Source of the DNA: JBJXHC01 sp046160825
Lineage (GTDB): Bacteria > Bacteroidota > Ignavibacteria > UBA10030 > UBA6906
Direction of reading: 5' to 3'
NCBI GenBank assembly: GCA_046160825.1
Contig: JBJXHC010000126.1
Coordinates: forward strand, 1-64,000
Length of the DNA: 64,000 nucleotides
Numbering within the stretch: position 1 is the stretch's first letter; every line of letters begins with the position of its first letter. The translations under genes and the position numbers were made by a program. Positions 43,751 to 52,955 of the stretch are shown here, piece by piece. The notes under the pieces are model-generated. The model ran no database searches. It saw only the letters and a list, made by a program, of their open reading frames with translations, and was not told where the DNA came from.

Positions 43751-44365
43751 ATGGGCAAGGTACTCCAGTTCTCTCCCAAGCCGCCGACGAAATTCGGATT
43801 TGAGAGAGTTAAGAAAAAGAAAAAGGATAGTCCCGAGAAGAAGGGGCAGTTGAACCTGTTTGCCGGTGGTGGCACGCAGGTACTCAAGTTGCCGACGAAC
43901 CTGAGTCCTTTTGAAGAAGCGCTGCTTTTGGATGAGCGAGGCGACGGTTGGGCAGAGCAGGCGTATCTTCAGGCGATCGTGGCGGGGGATGGCGTTGCCG
44001 ATGCGTATTGCAATCTCGGCATCATTGAATCACAAGCAGGCCAGACTCCCAAGGCATTTGACTGCTTCACCCGATCTCTTGAACACGATCCCAGGCATTT
44101 CGAATCACATTACAATCTGGGCAACCTGTACTTCGATGAGGGAAACCTCCGTCTGGCAAAAATGCACTTCGAGCTTGCAGCCGAAATAGAACCGGCGTTC
44201 CCCAACCTCTATTTCAATCTCGGACTTGTTCATGCGATGAACCAGAACTTCATTGCAGCAATTTCCTCCCTTCGGAAATACAAGGAACTCGTTCGACCGG
44301 AGGAAGGCGGCAAAGCCGATGAGTTATTGGTGAATCTCCAACGCTCAATTGATTTACGGAAGTAA
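43751..44365 (+). CDS. TPR-repeat protein coupled to ku
   Basis: A 204-residue soluble protein. The first 45 residues are basic (FERVKKKKKDSPEKKGQ), then a TPR array of about four repeats follows: EQAYLQAIVAGDGVADAYCNLGII, AFDCFTRSLEHDPRHFESHYNLGNLY, AKMHFELAAEIEPAFPNLYFNLGLVH and AISSLRKYKELV. It starts 4 bp after ku, so it is translated with it. No TPR partner of bacterial NHEJ is known to me, so a role in end joining is only suggested by position. Confidence 0.82.
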   Translation: MGKVLQFSPKPPTKFGFERVKKKKKDSPEKKGQLNLFAGGGTQVLKLPTNLSPFEEALLLDERGDGWAEQAYLQAIVAGDGVADAYCNLGIIESQAGQTPKAFDCFTRSLEHDPRHFESHYNLGNLYFDEGNLRLAKMHFELAAEIEPAFPNLYFNLGLVHAMNQNFIAAISSLRKYKELVRPEEGGKADELLVNLQRSIDLRK

Positions 44366-44376
44366 TCTTTCTCTCT

Positions 44377-45804
44377 TCAGTCCAACCCCAATTTGATTCT
44401 CGCAAACATCTCCTTGTACTCCGCCGCCGCCCTTTTGTGATCCACAATCGGGAGAGGATAATCTTTTCCAATCTCTATCCCACATTCAGCTTGTTCCAGT
44501 GGAGTCATCTCGTGAGGGGCATGAATGAACTTTGTCGGTACGTTCCGCAACTCCGGCACATATTGTTTGATGTATACTCCCTCAGGATCAAACCGCTCTG
44601 ATTGAAGTCGTGGATTGAAGATGCGTAACGGACGGGGATCAACTCCCGTTGAAGCCGACCATTGCCATCCGCCGTTATTGGACGCGGTTTCTATATCCAT
44701 CAACTTCTGTTCAAAGTATTGAGCACCGAGCCGCCAGTCGTGCATCATGTCTTTGGTAAGGAACGAAGCTACCACCATCCGCACACGGTTGTGCATCCAG
44801 CCGGTCTGGTTTAACTCGCGCATTCCCGCATCGACGATGGGATATCCCGTACGGCCTTCCTTCCACGCAGCAAATTGTTTTTCATCGAACTTCCACGGCA
44901 GTCGGTCGAATTCCTGTCTGTAGTTCGATCCCAGCAACCGTGGAAAGTGAAACAACACGGCCTGATAAAATTCCCGCCAGATCAGTTCATCAACGTACTT
45001 GCCAATACTCAACTGTTGGTTGCCACTCTGTTCTTTCTCAAGTGCACGAAAGTCATCAACCATCTTCCTGATCGAAATACAACCAAAGCGAAGGAACGGA
45101 GACATTCTGCTTGTGCCCGTGATACCAGGAATATCCCGGCTACGTTGATAGCCTTCAATAATCTCATGCAGAAATGACTTCCATTGCTTTCCTGCTTCTG
45201 TCTCACCACCCCTGAAAGCCGGTTCCGGAATGAGCGTCTTTCTTTTGAGTTCACTGGCACCGGGAATACCATCCGAGCGAAGCGGTGGAGTGGTGAACCG
45301 GGCAGGGTTTCCCAGTGGCGTTATTTGTGGCAGCCGTTTCCATGTGTTCGCGAATGGTGTAAAGACAACGTAAGGTTTACCATCACCCGTAAGCACCTCG
45401 TGCGGTTCGTGGAGAACCATATCCTTGAATGTCTTGACTGCGACTCCATGCGATTCATACAACTTCCGCACATCCGCATCCCGCTGAGTTGCGTATGGCT
45501 CGTAGTCACGATTGAAATAGAGGGCCGATGGCTGGCATTCTCCAATCAACTGTTTGTGGACATCCAGTACTCTACCATGCCGTACAATGAGGTTCCCACC
45601 CAGGGAGGAGATGCTCGACTGCAACTCACGCAACGCTTGAGCCTGGAAATCGAACACCGCACCGTCTGATGGAAGTCGCTTGATGAGTTCCGTATCAAAT
45701 ATGAAAAGGGGAATGATGGGCGCACCGGTTTTCGAGGCATGATACAGCGCGGTATTGTCATCGATGCGGAGATCGCGGCGGAGCCAGATGATTATCGGGT
45801 GCAT
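44377..45804 (-). CDS. phrB: Deoxyribodipyrimidine photolyase
   Basis: A 475-residue flavoenzyme that repairs cyclobutane dimers with light. The N-terminal antenna domain (PIIIWLRRDLRIDDNTALYHA) is followed by the FAD domain with FLRFGCISIRKM, LIWREFYQAVLFHFP, TGYPIVDAGMRELNQTGWMHNR and SNNGGWQWSASTGVDP. Class I CPD photolyase is the best fit. It lies 30 bp downstream of the glycosyltransferase gene on the same strand and faces the ku operon. Confidence 0.95.
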   Translation of the reverse strand: MHPIIIWLRRDLRIDDNTALYHASKTGAPIIPLFIFDTELIKRLPSDGAVFDFQAQALRELQSSISSLGGNLIVRHGRVLDVHKQLIGECQPSALYFNRDYEPYATQRDADVRKLYESHGVAVKTFKDMVLHEPHEVLTGDGKPYVVFTPFANTWKRLPQITPLGNPARFTTPPLRSDGIPGASELKRKTLIPEPAFRGGETEAGKQWKSFLHEIIEGYQRSRDIPGITGTSRMSPFLRFGCISIRKMVDDFRALEKEQSGNQQLSIGKYVDELIWREFYQAVLFHFPRLLGSNYRQEFDRLPWKFDEKQFAAWKEGRTGYPIVDAGMRELNQTGWMHNRVRMVVASFLTKDMMHDWRLGAQYFEQKLMDIETASNNGGWQWSASTGVDPRPLRIFNPRLQSERFDPEGVYIKQYVPELRNVPTKFIHAPHEMTPLEQAECGIEIGKDYPLPIVDHKRAAAEYKEMFARIKLGLD

Positions 45805-45834
45805 ACAAGCCGGAATGTCGTGTCCATCTCTACC

Positions 45835-46977
45835 TTAATTCTCTATGTTGCTACGGCTCGCGTTCAATATCCATTCGGCTACTTCAATCGTGCCGATCCT
45901 CAAGTTCGCTTTTTCAATATTTGATTTGTACTTCCGGTAGAATTGCTCATCTGTAAGCAGTCGGTTCACAAGCCCCGGTAGTTTTTGGAGATCGTGCTCA
46001 TAGAACCCCAGTTCATTTTCCTCAATGAATTCCACATTTCCTTTTTCCTGTTCCCAAATAAAATCTGTTACCACCGGAATTTTTCCCAGCATCAGGATTT
46101 CCATGAACGTCGACGCGCCACACTTGGTGACAACAACATCCGCACAGTTAATGAGATCGTAGATGTAGTCCACATATCCGAGGACTTTGAGATGCGCGTT
46201 AGCGTTCTGCCTGGAATGCTCTGCCGCGTGCTTGAGCGACTGGTTCTTTCCACACACAATAGCAATCTCCGCATTTGCGACCGCCGGAAGCAGGTGACTG
46301 AGTATCGCCTCTCCTCGTGGGATGCCATCACCTCCGCCAAGAATGAGCACCAGTTTCTTCTCCACTGAGAAGCCAAGACGGCGCTTCGTTTCAACAACCT
46401 CAGTCGGCGGAAGCGGAGAGGAAAACTTCTCAGCGAGAATGAACGGGAACACCTGTATCCGCTCTTCCGGAATACCAAGCTTGAGACAATGCTGCTTCAG
46501 CCGCTCGCTGAATACCACAAACTGTTGGTACTTGTTGAGGAACCACATCGGGTGAGCGGTGTAAGGATCAGTGACGATCGTAATGACGGGAATATCGAGT
46601 CCGCATTCCTTCAGAACTGCGTACGTTGGTTTGATGAGCAGGAAGTGAAGGACAACGATCTTCTCCGGTTGTTCAGCAAGAATGCGCTTCTTCAGAATGG
46701 GTTTGATGAAAAGCGATGCAAGCCACGTGTTGAGTCGGGCGACAGGAATGATTTTATTCAATGCATAGACAAATTCAAAGTACCACTTTGCGCGAGATTG
46801 GAGGATGCGATAGCCGTCTTCGAGAAAATAGCGTGCAAACGGACTTGCACCTTCGAGTCCATCCACCAGAACGGTTTCATGTGAACCGGAGTACTTGTTC
46901 TCAATGTACGAGCTGATGGCCTTTGCCGGTGCAAGATGTCCACCGCCCGTGCGGAGATAGAGGAAGAATATAGTCAA
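45835..46977 (-). CDS. GT-B glycosyltransferase, MGDG synthase/UgtP-like
   Basis: A 380-residue glycosyltransferase. FFLYLRTGGGHLAPAKAI is the N-terminal signature of the MGDG-synthase group (GGGH loop), followed by IVVLHFLLIKPTYAVLKECG, VTDPYTAHPMWF, ILGGGDGIPRGE, VTKCGASTFMEILMLGKIPVVT (UDP-sugar-binding half) and EQEKGNVEFIEENELGFY. It probably adds a sugar to diacylglycerol, making membrane glycolipid. The start appears to be TTG at 46977 with AGAAGG close upstream, unusual compared with neighbouring genes. Confidence 0.85.
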   Translation of the reverse strand: MTIFFLYLRTGGGHLAPAKAISSYIENKYSGSHETVLVDGLEGASPFARYFLEDGYRILQSRAKWYFEFVYALNKIIPVARLNTWLASLFIKPILKKRILAEQPEKIVVLHFLLIKPTYAVLKECGLDIPVITIVTDPYTAHPMWFLNKYQQFVVFSERLKQHCLKLGIPEERIQVFPFILAEKFSSPLPPTEVVETKRRLGFSVEKKLVLILGGGDGIPRGEAILSHLLPAVANAEIAIVCGKNQSLKHAAEHSRQNANAHLKVLGYVDYIYDLINCADVVVTKCGASTFMEILMLGKIPVVTDFIWEQEKGNVEFIEENELGFYEHDLQKLPGLVNRLLTDEQFYRKYKSNIEKANLRIGTIEVAEWILNASRSNIEN

Positions 46978-47026
46978 GACCTTCTCTCAGTGATCATGGA
47001 TATTTGAGAAATTCTCATCCAGTCAG

Positions 47027-47213
47027 CGCAACGAAACTGCAGGCTGTGTGGGGAGGAACTCAGCAAGCGCTTTGCGATTTCGGCGTTTTGAAAACGCCAT
47101 TTCTCGGTTGCCGAAATCGTCTTCCACCCGAGATTGCTTTCAGTCGGCTTGTGCGTTGCAGTTTCGATGTCCTTTCTTTCCGCCACTTTCTTTGGACAAG
47201 CAAAGAAAGTGGC
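47027..47213. repeat. Nested inverted-repeat element between two glycosyltransferase-type genes
   Basis: Four stems lie in about 190 bp: CGAAACTGCA (47032-47041) with TGCAGTTTCG (47157-47166); CGATTTCGGC (47075-47084) with GCCGAAATCG (47110-47119); GGCGTTT..AAACGCC (47082-47098); and a perfect 13-bp hairpin, GCCACTTTCTTTG (47082+100 to 47194) with CAAAGAAAGTGGC (47201-47213). The last lies at 47182-47213. The frame on the minus strand reads like a dispersed translatable repeat, not a gene. Confidence 0.65.
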
Positions 47214-47217
47214 ACAC

Positions 47218-48546
47218 TTACCGCAGTACAGGGGAATCACTCTTTGTCATCTTGCCGGTCTCCAGCACTTCCTTGATCTTATATACTCCCAATTTGCGGG
47301 CCTTCAGAAACCCCGACCACGCTGCCTCGGCAAGCCGACCATTGCTCAACCAGTCAAACAGCCACTGGTCTGCATGGTCCGGATTCTCCTGCTTGATGCC
47401 CGCCTGGATTTCGAAGAGCCACTGCCGGTTGAATTTTTCCTGCGAGCCGATGGTCGGCGTCATGATAATCGGGATGCCGAGTCCGACATAGAACGATAAC
47501 TCGCTCGGTTTGGTCCAGAGAATATCCGTCTCGTGCATGATGTTATCGAACTGAGAGAAATACTCCTGTAGTGTCGGTGAATAAAGAACGCGAATGCCGT
47601 CAGAATCGGGGGCGATCTCTTCTTTTATCTTCAAGAAATAATCCCGGACTTCCTTCCTGATGCCGGAAATCAGATTGATGTGGAGTTCTCCATTCTGTAT
47701 GTACTTCTTCAGGCTTCGGACAATTTTTCCGCCCATCTCCTTTTGCGCTCCCGCACCACCGACTGCATACGAAATGGTAAGGACACGCTGCCTGGCAGGA
47801 CGACAATTGTCGGCCCCGAGAAAGTGTTCAACACTCCTTCCGTGCATCGGCCAGAAGCGGTTGTTGGGATCAAGGTAATGTAGTCGTTGACCGAGGTCGG
47901 CCTTGAGGATAGTCAGATCGGGACCGCCGAGCAGTTCATCTGAGAGAGGGAAGCCCGTGAGAAAAATTCGCTCTTCCGGTACGCCATAGGACTTCAGTCG
48001 TTGGGCGGCCTTGCCACATGGTGCAAAGTAGTTTATCCGGCTCTCCCACGGCTCCTTTGCCACCCACACGCGATTCAGATCAGCGTCGCAGATGATGCAG
48101 TATACCTGATGATAGCCGGCCATGTCCGCTGCAATGGCCGGAGCGTAGAATGAAGTGATAAGCGGCAGTTGCTTGGTGTTGATGGTTTGCAGCATCCCCT
48201 TGCACATGCCGCCTTTGATGCTGGAGGCAAGCATGTCCACCTGGACGGTGTTGCCGGAAAGATCCCGGATGGGATAAAACGAAGGGATGTGCCCCAGTCC
48301 GTCAATGATATTGAAGAGCGGCTTGCCAACCACCGGAATCGCGAGCGAACGTGAAAAGAACTCATACGCGCCGAGCAACCGTTTCCATTGCTTTTCCTCC
48401 TTGGGCGTGGTTGCGCCGCTCTTGCGGACATCCATGATGCCATCTTCTGCAATGTCCTTCAATGGATGAACAGCACGGTGATGGCCATAGCCCATCTCGG
48501 CGGAGAAGACCCAGGCACGAAGCGTATTGGAAATGGGAGAAGTCAT
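47218..48546 (-). CDS. GT-B-like glycosyltransferase-related protein
   Basis: A 442-residue soluble protein. VFSAEMGYGHHRAVHPLKD resembles the GxGH loop at the start of the MGDG-synthase/MurG-like GT-B fold. Later segments, ITSFYAPAIAADMAGYHQVYCIICDADLNRVW, RIFLTGFPLSDELLGG, LTISYAVGGAGAQKEM and DILWTKPSELSFYVGLGIPIIMTP, follow the order of a nucleotide-sugar-binding Rossmann half. I do not recognise a characterised family. It lies upstream of the UgtP-like gene on the same strand, separated from it by the inverted-repeat element, and could work on a related lipid. Confidence 0.7.
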   Translation of the reverse strand: MTSPISNTLRAWVFSAEMGYGHHRAVHPLKDIAEDGIMDVRKSGATTPKEEKQWKRLLGAYEFFSRSLAIPVVGKPLFNIIDGLGHIPSFYPIRDLSGNTVQVDMLASSIKGGMCKGMLQTINTKQLPLITSFYAPAIAADMAGYHQVYCIICDADLNRVWVAKEPWESRINYFAPCGKAAQRLKSYGVPEERIFLTGFPLSDELLGGPDLTILKADLGQRLHYLDPNNRFWPMHGRSVEHFLGADNCRPARQRVLTISYAVGGAGAQKEMGGKIVRSLKKYIQNGELHINLISGIRKEVRDYFLKIKEEIAPDSDGIRVLYSPTLQEYFSQFDNIMHETDILWTKPSELSFYVGLGIPIIMTPTIGSQEKFNRQWLFEIQAGIKQENPDHADQWLFDWLSNGRLAEAAWSGFLKARKLGVYKIKEVLETGKMTKSDSPVLR

Positions 48547-48632
48547 GATTAATGAGGAGAATCTACGGAATCAATTTGCAATGAGCAATCACCAGTGACG
48601 ATCGGTGTGAAATGTATTTGGTCAAAGAAAAA

Positions 48633-48665
48633 GAAAAGGCACCACGAAAACCCTGGTGCCTTTTC
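48633..48665. terminator. Bidirectional-looking intrinsic terminator
   Basis: GAAAAGGCACCA at 48633-48644 pairs perfectly with TGGTGCCTTTTC at 48654-48665. On the minus strand the stem carries a built-in T-run and ends transcription of the redoxin gene at 48687-49304. Confidence 0.8.
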
Positions 48666-48686
48666 AATCAATCTTCCTTGAAAGTG

Positions 48687-49304
48687 TTACTTGTACTTCA
48701 CTGAGCAGCCGTACGGCTTGCTGCCTTTGACTGCGATAGCCTTGCCCGCCATTGCTGCGTCGAGTGTTGTGCGTACATAATTCGTCGCTTCAGCAATATC
48801 ATCCTTGTCGGTGGAAGGCTTGTTGTCAATGCCACCAGCATAAATCAGCGTGCCCTTCGGGTCGATAACGAACATATGCGGGGTGGTCTTTGCTTCATAG
48901 GTTTTTCCAACACTTCCGTCAGCATCAATCAGATATGCTGTTGCGGAAACGTTCTCCTCCTTGATACGTTCGGTCAATTCCTCTCTCTCAAAATGTCCTT
49001 GCTTGCCATCGGCAGATGAACAGATGGAGAGCCACACAACGTCCTTGCCGGTGTATTCCTTCTGGAGCGACTGCATGTTGCCGCTGCGGTAGTGTTTGCG
49101 CACGAAGGGGCAATCGTAGTTCACCCACTCAAGTACCACATACTTTCCCTTGAAGTCGGAAAGCTTGTGGGATTTGCCGGTCGCATCGGTCAGCGAGAAG
49201 TCAGGCGCAGGCTCGTCCACCTTGGCGTTCTTTGCCATAACGTTTGCATTGATTATTGCAGCGAGGAGAAAGGTCCCAACAAGGGCCCAAGCGGTTCGCT
49301 TCAT
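48687..49304 (-). CDS. Exported thioredoxin-like (AhpC/TSA) protein
   Basis: A 205-residue exported redox protein. After a signal peptide (MKRTAWALVGTFLLAAIINA) the fold begins DEPAPDFSLTDATGKSHKLSDFKGK, and the single active Cys is in VNYDCPFVRKHY, where thioredoxin has CxxC. TTPHMFVIDPKGTLIYAGGIDN is the cis-Pro region. A second Cys is near the C-terminus (KPYGCSVKY). This subgroup is common in Bacteroidota/Planctomycetes; the partner is unknown. GGAGG lies 8 bases before the ATG. Confidence 0.9.
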   Translation of the reverse strand: MKRTAWALVGTFLLAAIINANVMAKNAKVDEPAPDFSLTDATGKSHKLSDFKGKYVVLEWVNYDCPFVRKHYRSGNMQSLQKEYTGKDVVWLSICSSADGKQGHFEREELTERIKEENVSATAYLIDADGSVGKTYEAKTTPHMFVIDPKGTLIYAGGIDNKPSTDKDDIAEATNYVRTTLDAAMAGKAIAVKGSKPYGCSVKYK

Positions 49305-49428
49305 AGTACATCCTCCGATATTGATAAGTAAAGACAGAATTGACTGGTTTAAACGATGGTGTGGTAGTACGAATATTCTAACACACCTTAAGGACAGAGA
49401 GTTTCATTGAGGCGAAAGAAATTCAGGA

Positions 49429-50430
49429 TCAAGGGAGCTTTACCAATACTCTTCCCTTGACGCCCCCCTTGAGGATCAGGTCGAGGTATTTCTCGTTCAA
49501 TTCCTCCAGCGAGACTTCCGTGGTAAGGGAGTCGAGGTTGTCCAGTCTCCATTCTTCGGCCAACTTGCGCCAGACCTCGAGTCGCAGCGGCATTGGCGTG
49601 AAAGCCGAGTTGATCCCAATCAGCGCCACTCCCCTCAGTATGAATGGATAAATGCTCGTATGAAGCTCGCCCGAAATGACATTCCCGCATGTTGCCACGG
49701 GTCCCCAGAACTTCGTTGCGCGTATGATCGAATCGAGGACATCGCCGCCGACTGAGTCCAATGCACCCGCCCATCTTCCATTGATGAGTGGTTTACCACT
49801 GGTGTCCTTGATGCTCTCAACCGGAACAACTTCCCCGGCCCCGAGGTTCGCGAGAAACTGTTGTTCATCCATCTTTCGTGTTGCGGCGGTGACATGATAC
49901 CCGAGCTTCGCGAGAATCACCACTCCAACACTTCCTACGCCGCCACTTGCACCGCTGATAACCACCGACCCATCGTCTTTATCGAGACCATGATGCAGCA
50001 TGCGATCAATCCCCAGCGCCGCAGTAAAGCCCGCTGTTCCGATCACCATGGATTCGCGCAATGTCATTCCGTGTGGAAGTCTGACAACCCAATTGGCAGG
50101 AACACGGATATATTCAGAAAATCCTCCGAAATGATTTGCACCAAGCTCATAGCCGTGGACGATAACTTCATCGCCGACGCGAAAGAGGGGAGAGGCAGAT
50201 TCTTCGACAACACCCGCGGCATCCACGCCGGGGATGTGCGGATATGTTCTTGTGACGCCCTTATTGCCGCTGGCAGAGAGTCCGTCTTTGTAATTGAGAG
50301 ATGAGTAACGTACGCGGATAAGAACATCGCCCTCGGGCAAATCGACTACAACCAGTTCCTTTATCTCTCGAAGGAATTGCTTCTCCGGTGTCTGAGAGAC
50401 GACAAGTGCTTTGAATGACTGTTGTGGCAT
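49429..50430 (-). CDS. YhdH/YhfP-type quinone oxidoreductase (acrylyl-CoA reductase-like)
   Basis: A 333-residue zinc-independent medium-chain dehydrogenase/reductase. VRYSSLNYKDGLSASGNKGV, YPHIPGVDAAGVVEES, GTAGFTAALGIDRML and VISGASGGVGSVGVVILAKLGYHVTAATRK (NADPH-binding) identify the YhdH/YhfP group, whose E. coli member reduces acrylyl-CoA. The frame is open further upstream within ppk2, but the ATG at 50430 gives the correct N-terminus. It starts 2 bp after the ppk2 stop, so the two genes form an operon. Confidence 0.92.
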   Translation of the reverse strand: MPQQSFKALVVSQTPEKQFLREIKELVVVDLPEGDVLIRVRYSSLNYKDGLSASGNKGVTRTYPHIPGVDAAGVVEESASPLFRVGDEVIVHGYELGANHFGGFSEYIRVPANWVVRLPHGMTLRESMVIGTAGFTAALGIDRMLHHGLDKDDGSVVISGASGGVGSVGVVILAKLGYHVTAATRKMDEQQFLANLGAGEVVPVESIKDTSGKPLINGRWAGALDSVGGDVLDSIIRATKFWGPVATCGNVISGELHTSIYPFILRGVALIGINSAFTPMPLRLEVWRKLAEEWRLDNLDSLTTEVSLEELNEKYLDLILKGGVKGRVLVKLP

Positions 50431-50432
50431 GC

Positions 50433-51311
50433 TTATGCTTTTTTTGAGCCTTCGTTCACGAGTATCTCTCGCACCATCTTGAGTTCTTCTTTGTCTTTGG
50501 GCGAAAGGTCTGGATACTTGAGATGAAGTGATTCCAGTTTGGCGTTGATGATGTCGGCAACCGCGGCACGGGTAAACCACTTGTGGTCGGCTGGAATGAT
50601 ATACCACGGTGCCCATTCCGTGCTTGTATGGCTGAACACATCTTCGTAGGCATGCATGTAGTCATCCCAGTGTTGTCGCTCCTTCACATCTCTCGCAGAG
50701 AACTTCCAGTTCTTCTCCGGTGTGTCAATGCGGGCGAGGAAGCGCTCCTTTTGTTCCTTCTTTGAGACATGAAGGAAGAACTTCATGACGATGATGCCGT
50801 TACGGACAAGATAGCGTTCGTAGTTGTTTATGTCTTCGAAGCGGTCATTCCAGATATCATCGTGTTTTGCGGAAGGGGGAAGGTGCTGGGCGTCGAGGAA
50901 TTCCGGATGTACACGCACGACGAGGGCTTCCTCGTAGTATGATCTGTTAAAGATGCCGATCCGTCCGCGTTCCGGTATGCACTTCATACAGCGCCAGAGG
51001 TAATCATGGTCGAGTTCTTCAGTGGAAGGAGCTTTGAAGCTGAATACCTGGCATCCCTGCGGATTGATTCCGGACATGACGTATTTGATGGCACCATCTT
51101 TTCCCGCGGCGTCCATCGCCTGAAAAATCAGCAGAAGCGCATACGTGTCTTGGGCGTACAACACATCCTGGTGTGCGGCAAGACTCTTGATGTCCTCATC
51201 AAGCGCCTCCTCTGCGTCCTGCTTGTCCTTGAATTTTCCAGTGTCATCTGGATCGTAGTCTTTGAGAGATATTTTCTGACCGGGAGGAACAAGAAACTTG
51301 TCGTGGTTCAT
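50433..51311 (-). CDS. Polyphosphate kinase 2 family nucleotide phosphotransferase
   Basis: A 292-residue PPK2-type kinase that moves phosphate between polyphosphate and nucleotides. Walker A is AMDAAGKDGAIKYVMSG, followed by NPQGCQVFSFKAP, WRCMKCIPERGRIGIFNRSYYEE (lid and Walker B region) and KNWKFSARDVKERQHWDDY. The motif set resembles the PPK2 subgroup annotated as polyphosphate:nucleotide (AMP/ADP) phosphotransferase (class III-like), though the class is tentative. It is the first gene of a pair with the YhdH-type gene. Confidence 0.92.
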   Translation of the reverse strand: MNHDKFLVPPGQKISLKDYDPDDTGKFKDKQDAEEALDEDIKSLAAHQDVLYAQDTYALLLIFQAMDAAGKDGAIKYVMSGINPQGCQVFSFKAPSTEELDHDYLWRCMKCIPERGRIGIFNRSYYEEALVVRVHPEFLDAQHLPPSAKHDDIWNDRFEDINNYERYLVRNGIIVMKFFLHVSKKEQKERFLARIDTPEKNWKFSARDVKERQHWDDYMHAYEDVFSHTSTEWAPWYIIPADHKWFTRAAVADIINAKLESLHLKYPDLSPKDKEELKMVREILVNEGSKKA

Positions 51312-51425
51312 GGGAAATGTTGTGAGGTGAATGGTGTAGATGTGTCACGAAATTGATCGCAAATAATCTAATAGAAACGAAGCGCAAGCGCAAGCATTCA
51401 CGAGAGCTAAAGTTCGAGCCATTCG

Positions 51426-51464
51426 GTCAAGCGGGACACCCGCCTTCGGCGAGGCGGGCTTGAC
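51426..51464. repeat. GC-rich hairpin in the ppk2-icd gap
   Basis: GTCAAGC (51426-51432) and GCTTGAC (51458-51464) form an outer stem around CCCGCC/GGCGGG (51439-51444 with 51453-51458) with a TTCGGCGA loop. The 370-bp gap 51312-51681 otherwise shows only the icd terminator and no credible gene. Confidence 0.6.
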
Positions 51465-51631
51465 CTACTCCTCAGATCAACGTCCGCGTTTGTCCGCCGC
51501 GCGTAACCCGACCTATGAAATTTTAGCACTACCGTCATTTCCATTTTACTCCGACCTTTACAAGGTCATCAAGGTAACGGGAGACCACGTCTGTGGCGAT
51601 CTGTCTGAACGAGATTGCCAAACAAAAACAA

Positions 51632-51657
51632 AAGAGCGTCCTGTTGAGAACGCTCTT
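51632..51657 (-). terminator. Intrinsic terminator of icd
   Basis: AAGAGCG at 51632-51638 pairs with CGCTCTT at 51651-51657; on the minus strand a T-rich run (TTGTTTTTGTTT) follows. It lies 25 bp after the icd stop. Confidence 0.75.
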
Positions 51658-51681
51658 GGTTTCGCCGGTGAAACGTATGTC

Positions 51682-52935
51682 CTACATGTTCTTTATGAGG
51701 GCATCTCCGAACTCCGAACACTTCACTTCTTTTGCTCCCTCCATCAATCGGGCAAAATCGTACGTAACAGTTTTTGATTGAATGGTCTTGTTGAGAGCGC
51801 TGACAATGAGGTCGGCAGCTTCTGTCCATCCCATATATCGCAACATCATCTCGCCGCTGAGAATGACTGAACCCGGATTGACTTTATCCAAACCGGAGTA
51901 CTTGGGTGCGGTTCCGTGCGTGGCTTCAAAGACTGCGTAACCGGTTTCGTAATTGATATTGCCACCCGGTGCGATCCCGATACCGCCAACCTGTGCGGCC
52001 AGTGCATCCGAGATATAGTCTCCATTGAGGTTCAATGTTGCGATCACTTCATACTCAGCCGGTCGGGTGAGTATTTGCTGAAGAAATGCATCGGCAATCG
52101 CATCTTTGATCAATATTTTACCAGTCGGCGCATTTCCTCCGCATTCATCCCACGTGACAATCTGATCACGGAATTCCCGCTTCGCCAGTTCATATCCCCA
52201 ATCCCGAAACCCGCCTTCAGTGAATTTCATAATGTTCCCTTTATGCACAACGGTTACCGATTTTCGCTTGTTCGCTATGGCATACAGTATTGCCGCGCGC
52301 ACGAGTCGTTCCGTTCCTTCAATCGAAACCGGCTTGATCCCGATGCTCGATGTCTGCGGAAAACGGATTTTCTTCACGCCCATTTCCTTCTGCAACCATG
52401 CAATCACTTTTTGCGCTTCAGGTGTACCGGCTTTCCATTCAATCCCCGCGTAAATGTCTTCAGTGTTCTCACGGAAGATCACCATATCAATAGCCTCGGG
52501 ATGCTTGACCGGGGAAGGAACACCAGCGAAGTATTGTACCGGCCTCAGACAGACATAGAGATCCAGCATTTGCCGGAGAGCAACATTAATGGAGCGAATG
52601 CCGCCCCCAACGGGTGTGGTTAGCGGACCCTTAATCGCAACGATGTACTGTTTGATCGCTTCAAGAGTGTCTTCCGGGAGCCAGGTACCCTCGCCGTACA
52701 TAACGTTTGCTTTTTCGCCGGCGTACACTTCAAACCAAACGATTTTCTTTTTGCCGCCGTATGCCTTGGCAATTGCAGCATCAAGCACGCGTTGCGATGC
52801 GCGCCAGATATCGGGTCCCGTGCCATCACCTTCGATAAAGGGGATGATGGGATTATCCGGGACATTCAGTTTTTTTCCCTGAATGCTGATTGTTCCGCCA
52901 CCTACCGGTGGTACAAGTTTTGCGTACGCTGGCAT
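51682..52935 (-). CDS. icd: Isocitrate dehydrogenase, NADP-dependent
   Basis: A 417-residue TCA-cycle enzyme that oxidatively decarboxylates isocitrate to 2-oxoglutarate. IPFIEGDGTGPDIW, LTTPVGGGIRSINVALRQMLDLYVCLRPV (the substrate loop with the Ser that is phosphorylated in E. coli Icd), VIFRENTEDIYAGIEW and NLNGDYISDALAAQVGGIGIAPGGN match the homodimeric E. coli-type enzyme. ATHGTAPKYSG near the cofactor site agrees with NADP use. AGGAG precedes the ATG. It follows the HIT gene by 20 bp on the same strand. Confidence 0.96.
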   Translation of the reverse strand: MPAYAKLVPPVGGGTISIQGKKLNVPDNPIIPFIEGDGTGPDIWRASQRVLDAAIAKAYGGKKKIVWFEVYAGEKANVMYGEGTWLPEDTLEAIKQYIVAIKGPLTTPVGGGIRSINVALRQMLDLYVCLRPVQYFAGVPSPVKHPEAIDMVIFRENTEDIYAGIEWKAGTPEAQKVIAWLQKEMGVKKIRFPQTSSIGIKPVSIEGTERLVRAAILYAIANKRKSVTVVHKGNIMKFTEGGFRDWGYELAKREFRDQIVTWDECGGNAPTGKILIKDAIADAFLQQILTRPAEYEVIATLNLNGDYISDALAAQVGGIGIAPGGNINYETGYAVFEATHGTAPKYSGLDKVNPGSVILSGEMMLRYMGWTEAADLIVSALNKTIQSKTVTYDFARLMEGAKEVKCSEFGDALIKNM

Positions 52936-52955
52936 ATTCAGACTGCTCCTTGGTT

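Noticed and set aside
51460..51777. 105-codon plus-strand frame
   Set aside because: It covers the icd terminator and the icd 3' end in antisense; no ribosome site.
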